In this document: positions 24,198 to 36,951 of the stretch, piece by piece
How positions within the stretch are numbered: position 1 is the stretch's first letter
How the letters are laid out: every line of letters starts with the position of its first letter
From: Talaromyces rugulosus
Lineage: Eukaryota; Ascomycota; Eurotiomycetes; Eurotiales; Trichocomaceae
Length of the DNA stretch: 64,000 nucleotides
Direction of reading: 5' to 3'
Assembly (NCBI RefSeq): GCF_013368755.1
Contig: NC_049566.1
Location: forward strand, 1,550,001 to 1,614,000
Notes under the pieces: generated by a model
Databases searched by the model: none
Told to the model about the DNA's origin: nothing
The model's input: the letters and a program-made list of their open reading frames with translations, nothing else
Position numbers and translations under genes: made by a program

Positions 24198-24775
24198 GAT
24201 GATGCCTATGAGGTAAAAGGCAAAAGAATGCAATACAGCATGAACAGGATGAAGTTCATTTTGGGAATCTTCAGCCGTTAGATCCTGACAAACGGTGGCG
24301 GTACAGGGGGAAGGGGCCCCGGTCCATGCAGAACGGCGATAAGTGGTCAAGCTGCGGCAAGCATGAGTCCATGTGTCAAGTGAATGCTGTTCTGGGGCCG
24401 CCTCGGGGTATAATTCACTGGCACAGCATGCCTTTTGGTGAGAACTACCGGGCCGGCTAGACAAGGATTATACCGATGGCGCTGACGGGAGCCGTGTCAA
24501 TAATTCTTAGCCTTCGTTACGGAGGCGTAGTTCATGGGCTAAAGCCTAAAGATAGCCGAGACTACCGCTAGCCTGATTACTGACAGAGGCTTGATAATTA
24601 CGTACAATAACGTACTAGAGGTAAGTAATAGGATGACTTCCCCGCATCGCTGGCACCACTTTGTCTTTTACTTTTCGCTTCGAGCTCCCGACCTGGCTTA
24701 GGGTTCCGGGAAAAAAGCCGCTCTTGAACGGGGAGAAACCTTACGTCTTATTCATACTGTTTGGAATGAACAAAT
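24198..24775. promoter_or_regulatory. divergent intergenic region
   Basis: About 580 bases separate the membrane protein (minus) from the MFS gene (plus). It contains GC-richer stretches around 24480-24560 and no recognisable operator. Confidence 0.4.
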
Positions 24776-26226
24776 ATGTCGGGGCATCAGCGTCCTGATG
24801 AAAAGGTCGCTCAGCCGGCTGTAGTTTTATCCAGCCTACCGGACTCGACCAGCGAAGAGGAACCTGATCAGGATAGCAAGTATAGCTGGCTCTGCGTTGC
24901 TTGTGTTTTCTTGATAAACATGCACACGTTTGGCATTAACGGCGTGAGCAAACGCGTCTATATCCCTTTCCGCTGGTTTTCTAACCACAATACAGTCATA
25001 CGGAGTGTTTCTTTCTTACTATCTAACATCAAGTTACTTTCCCGGTGCCACTTACATTGAGTATGCATTGGTCAGTGGGCTCTCCATATCCCAAGCCTTA
25101 TTGATATCTCCTTTCGTAACATATACCACGCGCGTCTATGGTACTCGGACAGCATTGTTCATTGGATCCTTTCTCGAGGCCCTTGCACTCGTTGGTGCTT
25201 CCTTTTCAAAAACCATATGGCAGCTATTCCTTAGTCAAGGTCTCTGCTCAGGATGGGGTATGGGATTCCTGTTCCTCGGCACGGTCGGTGTCGTACCTCA
25301 ATGGTTCACCAAGAGACGCTCGCTGGCAGCGGGCCTCGCATCTTCAGGAGCTGGCACCGGTGGATTTGTGTACAATCTGGCTGTTAATGCTATGATTCAT
25401 AACATATCTTTGCCATGGGCGTACCGAATCCTCGCCATTATCGCCTTTACTGTTAATATCACCTGCTCTTTTTTCATTAAGGATCGGCACCGGCAGATAG
25501 GAACTGTGCAAAAGACTTTCGATTACCGGCTTTTAAAAAGCCTTGACTTTTGGGCTTTGTCAATTTGGGCAATATTCAACATTATAGGCTACGTGGTTTT
25601 ATCGTTCTCTCTGCCGTCTTATGCAACCAGCATTGGTCTCTCTAAGCAACAAGGTGCGCTTGTAGGAGCACTGTTGAATGTTGCCCAGGCCTTTGGACGC
25701 CCCAGTGTTGGCTTCCTGAGTGACCACGTGGGAAGGGTCCGAATGACAGCCATTGCGAGCGCCGCCTGTGGTTTGACGTGTTTTGTAATCTGGATATTTG
25801 CTCGTAGTTACGGTGTCTTAATTCTCTTCGCTATCTTGGCAGGCCTGTTTGTTGGAAATAATTGGGCAGTAAGTACATTATTTTGTACCGGAACAGGTGA
25901 GGAAAGCAAGAAACCTAACCATCATAATACAGGCAACCGCACCCGTTTCAGCCGAGATATTCGGCATGAAATACCTCCCATCTATTCTCTCAACCCTGTG
26001 GCTGATACTCACGCCACCTGGCACTTGTACGTTTCATCTGACGGAAATGCATTCGTTGTTGTACGCTAACGATTCATCAGTTGCTGAATTAATTGCCCTA
26101 GGGCTTCGTGAAAAACACGGCAGCAGAATTTATCTCCCGACTCAAATATTTACAGGGGCTTTGTACTTCGGAGCTGCACTGTCTATGTGGTTGATATACG
26201 CAAGAAAAAGCAGAAAACTGTGGTAG
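24776..26226 (+). CDS. MFS transporter, monocarboxylate (MCT) type
   Basis: Four exons: 24776-24943, 24996-25868, 25934-26036 and 26081-26226, in frame to 429 residues. The cytosolic N-terminus is acidic (TSEEEPDQDSKYSW), followed by the SYGVF motif at span 1, formed just after intron 1. Further MCT-family features are ITYTTR-like loops, FTKRRSLAAGLASSGAGTGG after span 4, and the motif FLSDHVGRVR in the second half. The family moves monocarboxylates or related organic acids across the plasma membrane. In fungi, many members are expressed with secondary-metabolism genes. The neighbouring O-methyltransferase may point that way, but this is inference. Confidence 0.87.
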
Positions 26227-29200
26227 ATAACAATGTATGCAAAGGTAGCGTCTGAATGGACACTTTTCTTCTGAAGCAAGTATAGCATGCATGAACCCAG
26301 TTCCAGGGGGATTGATAGCATTGCTGACCCGACAGTGAACAAAGCCCACTCGCTATAAGATTAATTGATGTTCATTATTGCTGATGAAAGAGGGAGACCT
26401 GACACCTCTTAAAAAATGCCTCCGGTTCAATGTTACAAGCACCCTTTGGTCATGATACGAGAGGATACAGTATGTTTGACCAATTCGACAATTACGGGTT
26501 TTAATTAGATACCTCAAAAATAAATTAATTAATACACTCTAAAAAAGTAATAGGATATTCAAAACACTACTTGACTATCATGGTCATCAAAAATGCGAAC
26601 TACTCTCTTCGAGATGGATTGGTCAATGACAGGAGTCTTCTCATGCATGCCGTGCTGGCGCATAACGTAAATAGTGCTTATAGTTATTGCAAAATGTAGC
26701 TAGGCCTGGTGGCGTCTCCAAGGGCGTTGTTTAATGCAAGCTTTCCTTGGCGCTAGACTTGGATCCTGATCCTCAAATGTAGCTTGATAGTGTGCGTATT
26801 AAGGGTTCTGGCCGCAGCAGCTCCATCTTTATGCCCTTTTCGGTCGCAATGGGGGCCAGAACCACAATTTAAAATGGATTATCCCTTCTCAATGCATTTT
26901 GCAATTGGTGGATTTCAAATTTGGACTCGATCCCGGGACCCTTTCCGCCCCAGCAGACCGTGCCGTAGATTTAATACTCCTTACGGCCTCTCCCGTTGGG
27001 CCGCTACTCTATATGCTTAGTCTGAACCACTGGTCTTGAATGGTTAGCCCTTATGAGCATGGACAATAAGTACCGAGTATACCTAATGGATTGGCCTGGT
27101 AAGTGCTTTGTTGTTGGGACCGATCGATGAAGATGCGTCGAAACAGGAGCCAAATCCTTGCCTCGGTGTTACTATTTAGTATCCAGAACTTCTTCCGTGA
27201 TACCTAGCCTCTGGGTTAGCTATGGCTTGGTACGTTATGTTATGGAGTAAATAGGGAGTACATGTATTATTATTATTATTACTATTGCTGTAATAATAAC
27301 ATTTCGAGACACTCATCTCGGCCACTCATCTCGGCAAACATACCTTATCGCCCCAATAAGACACTACCGGCAATTTGAAACACATCGTCTGGGAAATAGG
27401 CATTCAAGCTCAGCACTAGATTATGCTAATACCGTAGTGCGAGCGTTAGCACCGCCTCTAAGGGGTCTGGGGAGGCCTGGTCCTATTAGGCAACCCATCA
27501 AAGCGATACGCCCAATCCGTGCACTCGGGAATTTCATTGTGGGTCTCGCCTGTCAGGATAGTGGCAGGTTTTAACCGCTACGCTTGACACTACTTGTCTC
27601 AGGTGCCGGTAGGCCTTATATCGAGCGCATATCTTTCTTGAAGTGGAATAGCACACCGTGCTTAGCTGCGTGCAGATATTTCATGGTTCTAATAGGCGAG
27701 TTCCTTTCCAAACTCCGAAGGAAACGAGGACGTACTCCGTAAGCTAAGGCCTGGTATTGCAATTCCTGGGTTACTTACAGCAATCTTTGCATTCGCATAT
27801 ACGGCAAAGCAACCATTAAGATCACATGATTCCCCGATCCAGTTGCATAAGACAATGTGCAATTGATCACTTTGGGAATGTTGACTTCAGAGACGAGTAT
27901 TACTTTGTACCGCGTACGGAGTACTCCGCCAACGAAAAAGACGGAATTCGGTTACAGAAGCCTAATACGATCTTACCTAATCCCCCATTGGCTTTGGTCC
28001 ATGCATCCTTGGGCATTATTATTGCGAACTTCTTGGAGATAGATACAGTACTCCGTACGAACTTTTCCGTACGTATTGCTGGTACGAGTCTAACTGTGTA
28101 CTTGGGGGTATTATGGCGGTCACGACGCACCCCTGTGGTCCCACACAGTCGCTGCGTGTACCTTGTTCCGGTTCGTCGGTGAATTATCAGTTATTTGTCA
28201 ATCGTTTTATTACCTTTTCTTTTAATGAAGGAACATGGTTCATAAAATACACACACCTGAGGGTGAATTCTCCCTTTTGATGGTGTATAGAGGCTTCATA
28301 AAGTCTGAAGGCTCGGCTTATCTACAAGCGAGAATTCAAGTAATCGGCCTGTTAGGTTGGGATAAACCCACTTGAAGCCTGAAGGTGCCATGGGACCAAG
28401 ACAAGTTAACTGTAATTTTGAAAGTAACAATTGAATAACTTGTAATAATAAAAACCCGCCCGTCTGCTGAATCCGGCGTTTACCAAAGCCACAAGGTGCC
28501 ACGTAACTTGAGCTCTTAAACTGTGTTCAATACCATGAATGGAGATACTAATCTACCACTTGATAGTTAGCCAGCATTTCCAACTCCCTCAAACTTACTC
28601 CGGGAAGAGTTGATCATATAAGTATATCGATACAATGTCAAGTCATAGATTAGAGACAAAGAATAGCTTTAACCACCCCGCTAGGAGGAGGCCCTTGAGG
28701 TTATTCACGGTATCTAGGGACTGTATTCCACCCCGGAACATGGGTAATGCATTACTAGGCGGCTAACTAGATCCGATTTTCTGGCAGGAATCAAGTTTGA
28801 ATCCCAAATTCCAACTGTCTGGATTCATGCCGGCAAATGTCCATCGGAAGTACCTTGTCGCTCTTAACTAAGAACGAGAATCATACGCGGTAATCCCCTA
28901 ATTACATACTACGTATTTACATAAACCGAAGAATTGATATGTAATTACCGCTGCATACGCACATGCATAAAAGAGCCGGTATTAATTTCTTGCATAAGAA
29001 CTGAGCCAGGATTACATCCCACCGCTGATCTTTTTGTCTTCATTGATCAGAATCACTAGCAAGGAATATCCTCCTAACGCGTCAGACTGAAGCGACATGC
29101 ACGTCCCATCAAATTAGAGGCCTCACCGTCCCAACGGTAAATTATGCAAGAGTAATACGCGTTGCCGTGCGTCTCACATGCGGTTGATCGGCGCTATCCC

Positions 29201-29970
29201 CTTGGTCTCTCACAGAGCTGCATTATAATCAAGAAGTGGCCCCATTTCATGATGATCGACGGCCCTCAAAGTTGCCATAGGTTAATGGAGAGATTAGCTT
29301 CATGGTCAAACCTTGGCTGTACTGACTTCTTCCAGTCAACTGTAAAGGCCCCCATTGTCGACGTTAAGCCTGTAACTGTAGCATGATGTGCTTTGCTAAT
29401 TACTACATAGACGACATGGAATAAACACGTTGCATAACACCTGCAGGTGCTTTTAGTTCAAGGCCCCAATAAAAATCGGCACTTTAGGCACACAGAGCTG
29501 CGTCGCCCTTTTCAGGTTCTGGAAGCGGTCGAGCCTGTCCATTAATAGACATACAGACGTGTAGTCTACCTACGTACGCCATATCGCCACTACATTTAAT
29601 CTATGGTATCGACCCACCACCTTCCATCCGTGTAACCATTACCTACCACCTTTGATTTCCTCTGACATGAAGCATGTACGGGCCAGGGATACCTTGTACG
29701 TGGTTAGTCGTATCATTGACCCCCCACTCCTTGACTCGGTGTTTTTTCTTCTTCTCCTCTCTTCTGCACTCTTTTCCCGGGCAAAGTCCACACTTGGCAG
29801 CATTGAGTCAGATAGGAAGATAAATGTCGCTTTAGTTAAACTTAGATGGCACGCAATCTGTTCCTATTTTTTTTCCTTCTTGTTCCCGTAGACTTTTCTT
29901 ATGGTATATTCTATCTCATCGGTGACTCATCACGTAGTTCAAACTTTTTCAAACCTTTCATACCTTACCC
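26227..29970. other. 3.7 kb gene desert
   Basis: No open frame here resembles a known family on either strand. Three TACGGAGTA/TACTCCGTA motifs sit in it (27733, 27915, 28049). A TTA/ATT run lies near 27265. One candidate frame near 27826-28182 has no domain, no signal peptide and no supporting context. The last few hundred bases (29650-29970) are pyrimidine-rich and probably the promoter and 5' UTR of HPPD. Confidence 0.55.
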
Positions 29971-31262
<1,292 letters not shown>

Positions 31263-31357
31263 GAAAGAAAACCCGAATAAATAAGTATCAAGAATTGATT
31301 GTGGATGGTGGATATTGCTTTTATAGATACAATGTTTCCAGTTTGCCGATGATCCGA

Positions 31358-32095
31358 TCAGTTACCTTTGGATGTATGACTTTGACCTTTATTCCACGAA
31401 TCCCTCATTTTTTGCATTTCTGCTATCATGGCCTCTTCCACGATGTTGCCACAAAGTCTGGCATACGGGTTGGCACTGATGGCCATTTTCTTTGCCTCCT
31501 GGTCGCCATATCTGCCTGCAGCTTCTAGGTCGCTTCTTGCTTTGTCTTCAATAGCCTCTTTCTCTAGGCCTACTAGTTCCAACGGCAGATTATTGGAATC
31601 CAGGGTGATTGCTGAGTTCTTTGCTGCTTTCCATGTCAAAAATCCTCTTTGGGCATAAGCAGACCTCAAGATTTGCCCCTGCAGTTCGCAGACTCGCTGT
31701 TGCGATTGACCGGGCGACGCAAATGCAATGGCGCTGCAAAGATCGCTCCACAAAGTACTATCTCTGATAGCCTCATTGTATAAATCGTCTCCATGTAACA
31801 GGCGTAATGCCTGGGCACGATTATTGTACGCACTTGAATATTGTGGGTATGACGTTACAAGGTCGGTTAATTTAGCAATACTTTGACGAAGTGATTCTTG
31901 TGACGGACGTTCACCATCCAGAGGGCTGATAGCAGCGAACTCGAGTTCACGGAGTTCTGAAAGAGCGCCTGGGGGAATCGAAGGAAGACTGGTTGGGAGA
32001 GTATGATCAATTGGTGAGGTCGCTAAAGATCCCGAAGGATGAGACTCGAAAATTCGGGACAGAACGTTTTTGTCGTTCTGGCTGAGGGTCTTCAT
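31358..32095 (-). CDS. TTC36-type tetratricopeptide repeat protein
   Basis: One exon, 245 residues from the ATG at 32095; an upstream TTG-initiated extension is not a credible start. The N-terminus (NDKNVLSRIFES) and the TPR core match the TTC36/HBP21 family: SAYNNRAQALRLLHGDDLYNEAIRD, AYAQRGFLTWKAA, ARSDLEAAGRYGDQEAKKMA, then NPYARLCGNIVEEAM near the end. It is longer than human TTC36 (about 190 residues), mainly through a low-complexity insert near residues 20-50. In mammals TTC36 has been reported to bind HPPD and protect it from ubiquitin-dependent loss. Here it is convergent with an HPPD gene, so a chaperone-like role for that enzyme is a reasonable inference. Confidence 0.9.
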   Translation of the reverse strand: MKTLSQNDKNVLSRIFESHPSGSLATSPIDHTLPTSLPSIPPGALSELRELEFAAISPLDGERPSQESLRQSIAKLTDLVTSYPQYSSAYNNRAQALRLLHGDDLYNEAIRDSTLWSDLCSAIAFASPGQSQQRVCELQGQILRSAYAQRGFLTWKAAKNSAITLDSNNLPLELVGLEKEAIEDKARSDLEAAGRYGDQEAKKMAISANPYARLCGNIVEEAMIAEMQKMRDSWNKGQSHTSKGN

Positions 32096-32534
32096 TTTGC
32101 GTGCTGAAATACCGGAGGCTCCGAGGTTTGGCAAGGCTTTTGAGGGGGTTTCTCATCTGGGGCTACAAGCTCGAAGGATTCGAGACTTTATTATTCTTGC
32201 TTATGTGTGCTTATGTTTCTCGGGTTCGTATTTTTGACAAGAGCTTATGCATGACTGCGGTATATTACAAGTAGGCTAGGAGGATCTTTAATACGGGCGG
32301 GGCTGCCTGGGACAAGTTGTTACTCTCGCAGGTAACTCTGCACTGAGTATTATTATTGTTTTGTACTATCTAGCAACTCGGCTTTCCTTCAGGCCGCCAG
32401 GCCGCCGCGTCGCCCTAATAATGCACGAGTCTTATCCTAGAATTTCTGCCCCCAAATCCAATCCTCATTTTGTCATTCTTTTCCAAACTTAGCAATTAAC
32501 TTGCTCGGTTGGCTGTCTCTTAGCTACTTCCCAT
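32096..32534. promoter_or_regulatory. divergent promoter region
   Basis: About 440 bases between the TTC36-like gene and the flavocytochrome gene. A short ATTATTATTG run lies near 32345, and several AAT/CCAAT-like sequences occur (e.g. CCAAT at 32457-32461). No gene seen. Confidence 0.4.
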
Positions 32535-34248
32535 ATGGACGCAGAAAAAGGCATCAAGGCGGCAGAAGTGTCCATTCACTCAAGCAGGAATGATTGCTGG
32601 GTAGTAGTGAACGGGCAGGTATGGGACGTGACCAACTTCATGAAAACTCACCCTGGAGGAGAGGATGGTATGGCTGCTCGAAATAATCGTATGCCGCGCG
32701 CCGCTGATGAAACCTGAAAGTCATCTTCAAGCATGCCGGAAATGATGCTTCCTATACCTATAATCAAGCACATAGTCCCAAGCTCCTTGCACGGACTTTA
32801 CCATCGACCAACTTGAAAGGTGGTCTTGTTGGCGAATTGCCATCGTCATGGCTTCCAATACCTGAGACCACGCAGGAGAAGAAAGAAACACAAAGTTCTA
32901 TACCTCCACTCTCCACTATTCTAAGTCTTCATGATCTTGAAGCAAGCGCCAAGGACCATTTGTCGAAGAAGGCATGGGCATACTATTCCTCTGCGGCAAC
33001 AGACCTGGTCTCTGAGCGAGCGAATCGTGCACTCTGGGAAAAGATCTGGTTTCGGCCTAGAATTATGAGAAATGTGAAAAATGTGAATACAGAACGTATC
33101 ATCCATGGAGTGAAAAGCTCTACTCCGTTTTGTGTAGCGCCAGCAGCAATGGCTAAACTGGCTAATGAAGCTGGAGAACTGGCCATCGCGAAATCATGCG
33201 CGGAGAGCGGCGTTATACAGTGTGTAAGTTACATCATGCCCTGCATTCATTTTTAACGCTCCAAACTGTAAGAAACCCCTGAAAAAAAGCTAAAATCTGA
33301 AGATATCGATCAACGCTTCGTACCAAGTGGAGGAGGTGGTCGCCGCAGCTCCACCAGGTACTCCCTTTTTCTTCCAGATATATGTCAACAAGGACCGTTC
33401 CTCATCGGAGACTCTGCTTCGACGGGTCTGGGATAAAGGAATTCGAGTTCTTATTGTGACTGTAGACGCCCCGGTACCTGGGAAGAGAGAAGCCGATGAA
33501 AAGGTCAAGACGAGTGGAACGGTCCAAACACCCATGACAGGGACCCTAGCTGCTAACGACACGGTTGGAAGTGGCCTGACTAGGACTATGGGGACTTACA
33601 TTGATAGTGAGCTTTCCTGGGACGACTTGGATTGGTTGAGGAGTATTTGGAAAGGAAAGCTGGTTTTGAAAGGGATCCAGACAGTGGAGGATGCAGCCAT
33701 GGCAGCTGAAGCGCGAGTGGATGGGATAATACTAAGGTATGAGTATAGTACACTGACCTACAATTCCAGAGAATAAAAGGTGTTGATGAAAAACAGCAAC
33801 CACGGTGGCAGGAATCTTGATACCTCTCCTCCCGGCCTTATGGTCCTTCTCGAAATACGGAAACACTGCCCCCAGATTTTCCAAAAGGTAGAAATACACA
33901 TTGATGGGGGTATTCGACGAGGGACAGACATATTAAAGGCGCTTTGCCTTGGTGCAACGAGCGTATTGATTGGTCGGCCGTTTCTATATTCGGTGCTCTA
34001 CGGTGAGGAAGGGGTTGCACACGTCATTCGTAGTAAGTTGCAAACCTTTTGACTTTCATAAAAAAGCGCTAAGTGGTATATCCATTATAGTTTTGAAGGA
34101 TGAGTTGGAAACAGCCATGAGGCTTGCTGGGATTACTGATTTATCCCAGGTGCACCCGGGGTTTGTGACTACGCGTGAGTTGGATCATTTAGTTGAAACT
34201 ACAATCCATTGGAACTCTAGGGAGTACATGCTCAAATCCAAAATGTAG
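32535..34248 (+). CDS. cytochrome b5/FMN alpha-hydroxy-acid dehydrogenase (flavocytochrome b2 type)
   Basis: Five exons: 32535-32667, 32721-33223, 33303-33736, 33797-34032 and 34091-34248, 487 residues. The N-terminal cytochrome b5 domain has axial haem ligands His39 (HPGG) and His62, spaced 23 residues as in yeast Cyb2. The C-terminal FMN barrel shows [18 protein letters not shown], the active-site SNHGGRNLD (formed across intron 3) and [20 protein letters not shown] with GRPFLY. The family oxidises L-2-hydroxy acids (lactate, mandelate and similar) and passes electrons to cytochrome c. There is no mitochondrial presequence: the haem domain starts within ten residues of the ATG, so it may be cytosolic. 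The substrate is undefined. Its place beside HPPD and an aldehyde dehydrogenase hints at aromatic hydroxy acids. Confidence 0.92.
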
Positions 34249-35179
34249 GCAATGGTAGTCTCACGTTTTCTTTAACTATGGACATATTAGAGATAATAGT
34301 AATTCAGTGTGGTTTCCATATACAACATTCGAAGAATTATTTTTTCACGGTGCGAGCTCGTGTCGGTCGGAGTACTGACACATACTTATTGCTAGAACTA
34401 CCGAGTTGACTAGAGACAGCTAGTCACTTCAACTATGTCCTCGACAAGGGAGTTAAGCTTCATTACCCCGCTGTATTTCCAGGGCGTTGCTGCGGGCTTG
34501 TCTAGAGGCATCGAGTTCTTCGTTGTGTATGGCTAATGTAACGATACCAACAAAAGCTTCTCGGTGTATTTCCGGGCTAGACAGGCCGCTGCATTAGCGA
34601 AGAAGCTAACACAAGCGCTGTCAATTGGGCCTATCAGCCTCAGCGGCACGTGCTATTATACATAGCTAGCCTATGGAATTAACGCTTGATAGGCGCGGCG
34701 TCGTGATCCCAGTCGCTGACATTCAATACCACCGGCGAATCCGGTGTCCTACAACCTAGTAGTATCTACATCGTCTGCTTCCTAGTTTAGAATAGCGATA
34801 GCTTTATTTTCTTACGGGCACGTTTCAAACAAGGAGGGGGGCGGTTCGTTTTCCGCGCCAGGTGCAAAGCTAGGGGACATGGGGTACGCAAAGCAACTTT
34901 TTCGTATTAGAAATTGTCACCAGTGGGCTAGAATGAGTCCGGATTAGATCCCTCATTGCACTCTGGATTTTGTGGCGCTAAAATCCACATTATTGCTAGT
35001 CGAGACACGCGCAATAAAGACAAGGGTCGTTGCCAGAATAGGCATTGATCTATCGCATGTATCGCACTATATAGGTCACGACCCCCCTGGTAAAATGAAT
35101 TACTATTTTGCAATTTCCACAGTCACAGACATATTTACTTGCTGCCACATCCACACTCTCATAAACATTCCCTGTCGCA
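34249..35179. other. intergenic region, no gene seen
   Basis: About 930 bases with no coding evidence. The last part is the promoter of the aldehyde dehydrogenase. Confidence 0.5.
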
Positions 35180-36951
35180 ATGGCAATCGATAACGTTGTC
35201 TCTGAGCTCCGTACTTCCTTTGAGTCTGGTAAGACTCGGCCAATTGCGTGGCGTAAGGAACAATTGCGGGGTCTATGGAGTTTGGTCATTGTATGTGCTC
35301 CACAATTGAGAGAGTTATCAGCACTTACTTATGTTTTTGGTTTCTGTCTAGGATAACCGCGATCGATTTGCGGAAGCTATTCACAAGGACGTCGCTAAAC
35401 CTAAGGTCCAGGTCGAGGTTCTGGAAGTTTTGTGTGTTGCTAATGAAGTTAGTTCTCTCCAGCATTTCTTCCTATGAATTTCGCATCTGGAACTGATATT
35501 GGAACTTTCTAGATCATCCACTTCTTGCACAACCTAGATGACTGGCTGAAGGATGAGCCCGTGAGCACTTTGCCACCATTTGAGAACTGGTCGCCAATCA
35601 TTCGGAGACAACCAAAGGGCCTTTGCCTTATTCTAGGGTAAGGAGAATATGCCGGCTCCTAATATAGCAGGCTAACAAGCATATTACCATAGAACATGGA
35701 ATTACCCATTAACATTGAGTACGTCTCGTTTCTTTATTCAGATGATGACGGTGGAAGGGCTGGACAGAGCTAACCATTTATAGCTCTCCTACCCTTCATT
35801 GGTGTAATAGCAGCAGGAAACACTGGAATCTTGCGCCCTAGGTATGTTGTTTCTGCATAGCAGCCAGTATTTTACTCACCTAATACTTAATTTTAGTGAA
35901 TTTGCACCTAATACTGCTGATCTTCTGTCGGAACTGTTTCCTAAATACTTAGATAGCAGCTGCTTTCAATGCGTGACTGGTGGAAAGGAGGCAGCTCAAA
36001 GTCTGCTGAAACATTCGTTCGGTCATATTCTTTTTACTGGAGGTCAAACAGTTGGCAAGGCCGTTATGCAAAGCGCCGCGACGACTTTGAGCCCTCTCAC
36101 ACTCGAATTGGGAGGACGAAACGCTGTCATCGTTTCAGATAAGGCCAATGTTCACCTAGCTGCCAAGCGAACGCTTTGGTCGAAGGCAGCAAGTGCTGGT
36201 CAAACTTGCTTTGCGCCCAATGTTGCTATTGTACATGAGGCCGTTTATGACCAGTTCCTGGAAAGTCTCAAGCAGGTAAGACCATATACCCCATTGTTTA
36301 ATAACTAGTTTATGCTCATTTTTTCTTTCCCCAAAGGTGCATTATGACTTCTATAAGGGGTCCCCGAGCATAGATAATGTTGGTCGTATTGTCAACACTG
36401 CTCAATTCAGTCGTGTTCAGTCTCTGCTTTCATCGACCAAAGGAAAGATTGTTTTGGGTGGAAAACTGGATGCGGATAGTCTATATGCTGAGCCAACTGT
36501 CGTTGTGGACTTGGAACCAGAGGATTCCCTTTTGACCAGCGAAGTTTTTGGTCCAATTCTACCAGTTGTCCGTGCTACGGACATCGAACATGCCATTTCT
36601 CTTGCCAAGTCGCTTGCACCCGAGTCCCTTGGACTGTACGTCTTCTCAGAAGACCCCGAAGAAGCAAACACCATCGCCAACAGTGTTCCGAATGGATCTA
36701 CTGCAATCAATGACGTTATGGCTCAAATTGCTCCAACAAGTCTACCATTTGGCGGCTTCGGTGCCAGTGGCTTTGGATCCTACCGCGGCAAAGCCAGTAT
36801 CGATACATTTTCACACCAACGATCCATTGTCACCGTACCAACAAATGCGGACTTCGAAGCTATGCTGGAATGGCGCTACCCTTATGCCGACCCAGATCCA
36901 ACTGTTGCGTTCATTAGGGCAAACATGACTGCTCCGCTTCCAACTGCCTGA
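35180..36951 (+). CDS. aldehyde dehydrogenase (class 3 / fatty aldehyde dehydrogenase type)
   Basis: Seven exons: 35180-35290, 35352-35447, 35513-35637, 35693-35718 (26 nt), 35784-35841, 35897-36275 and 36337-36951, in frame to 469 residues. It oxidises an aldehyde to the acid with NAD(P)+. Visible motifs are TWNYPLTLTLLPFIGVIAAGNT (spread over exons 4 and 5), FTGGQTVGKAVM in the cofactor fold, catalytic-base Glu in LELGGRN, the nucleophilic Cys in SAGQTCFAPN, and EVFGPILPV. PFGGFGASGFGSYRGKASIDTFSH follows near the end. The length and lack of a presequence fit class 3 enzymes that act on fatty or aromatic aldehydes. The C-terminus is hydrophilic rather than a membrane anchor. The start codon at 35180 gives the usual short N-terminal helix. 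Confidence 0.92.

Noticed and set aside
26784..28182. Several frames of 60-118 residues in the 26-30 kb desert
   Set aside because: None shows a domain, signal peptide or plausible splice partners, and frames on both strands overlap.
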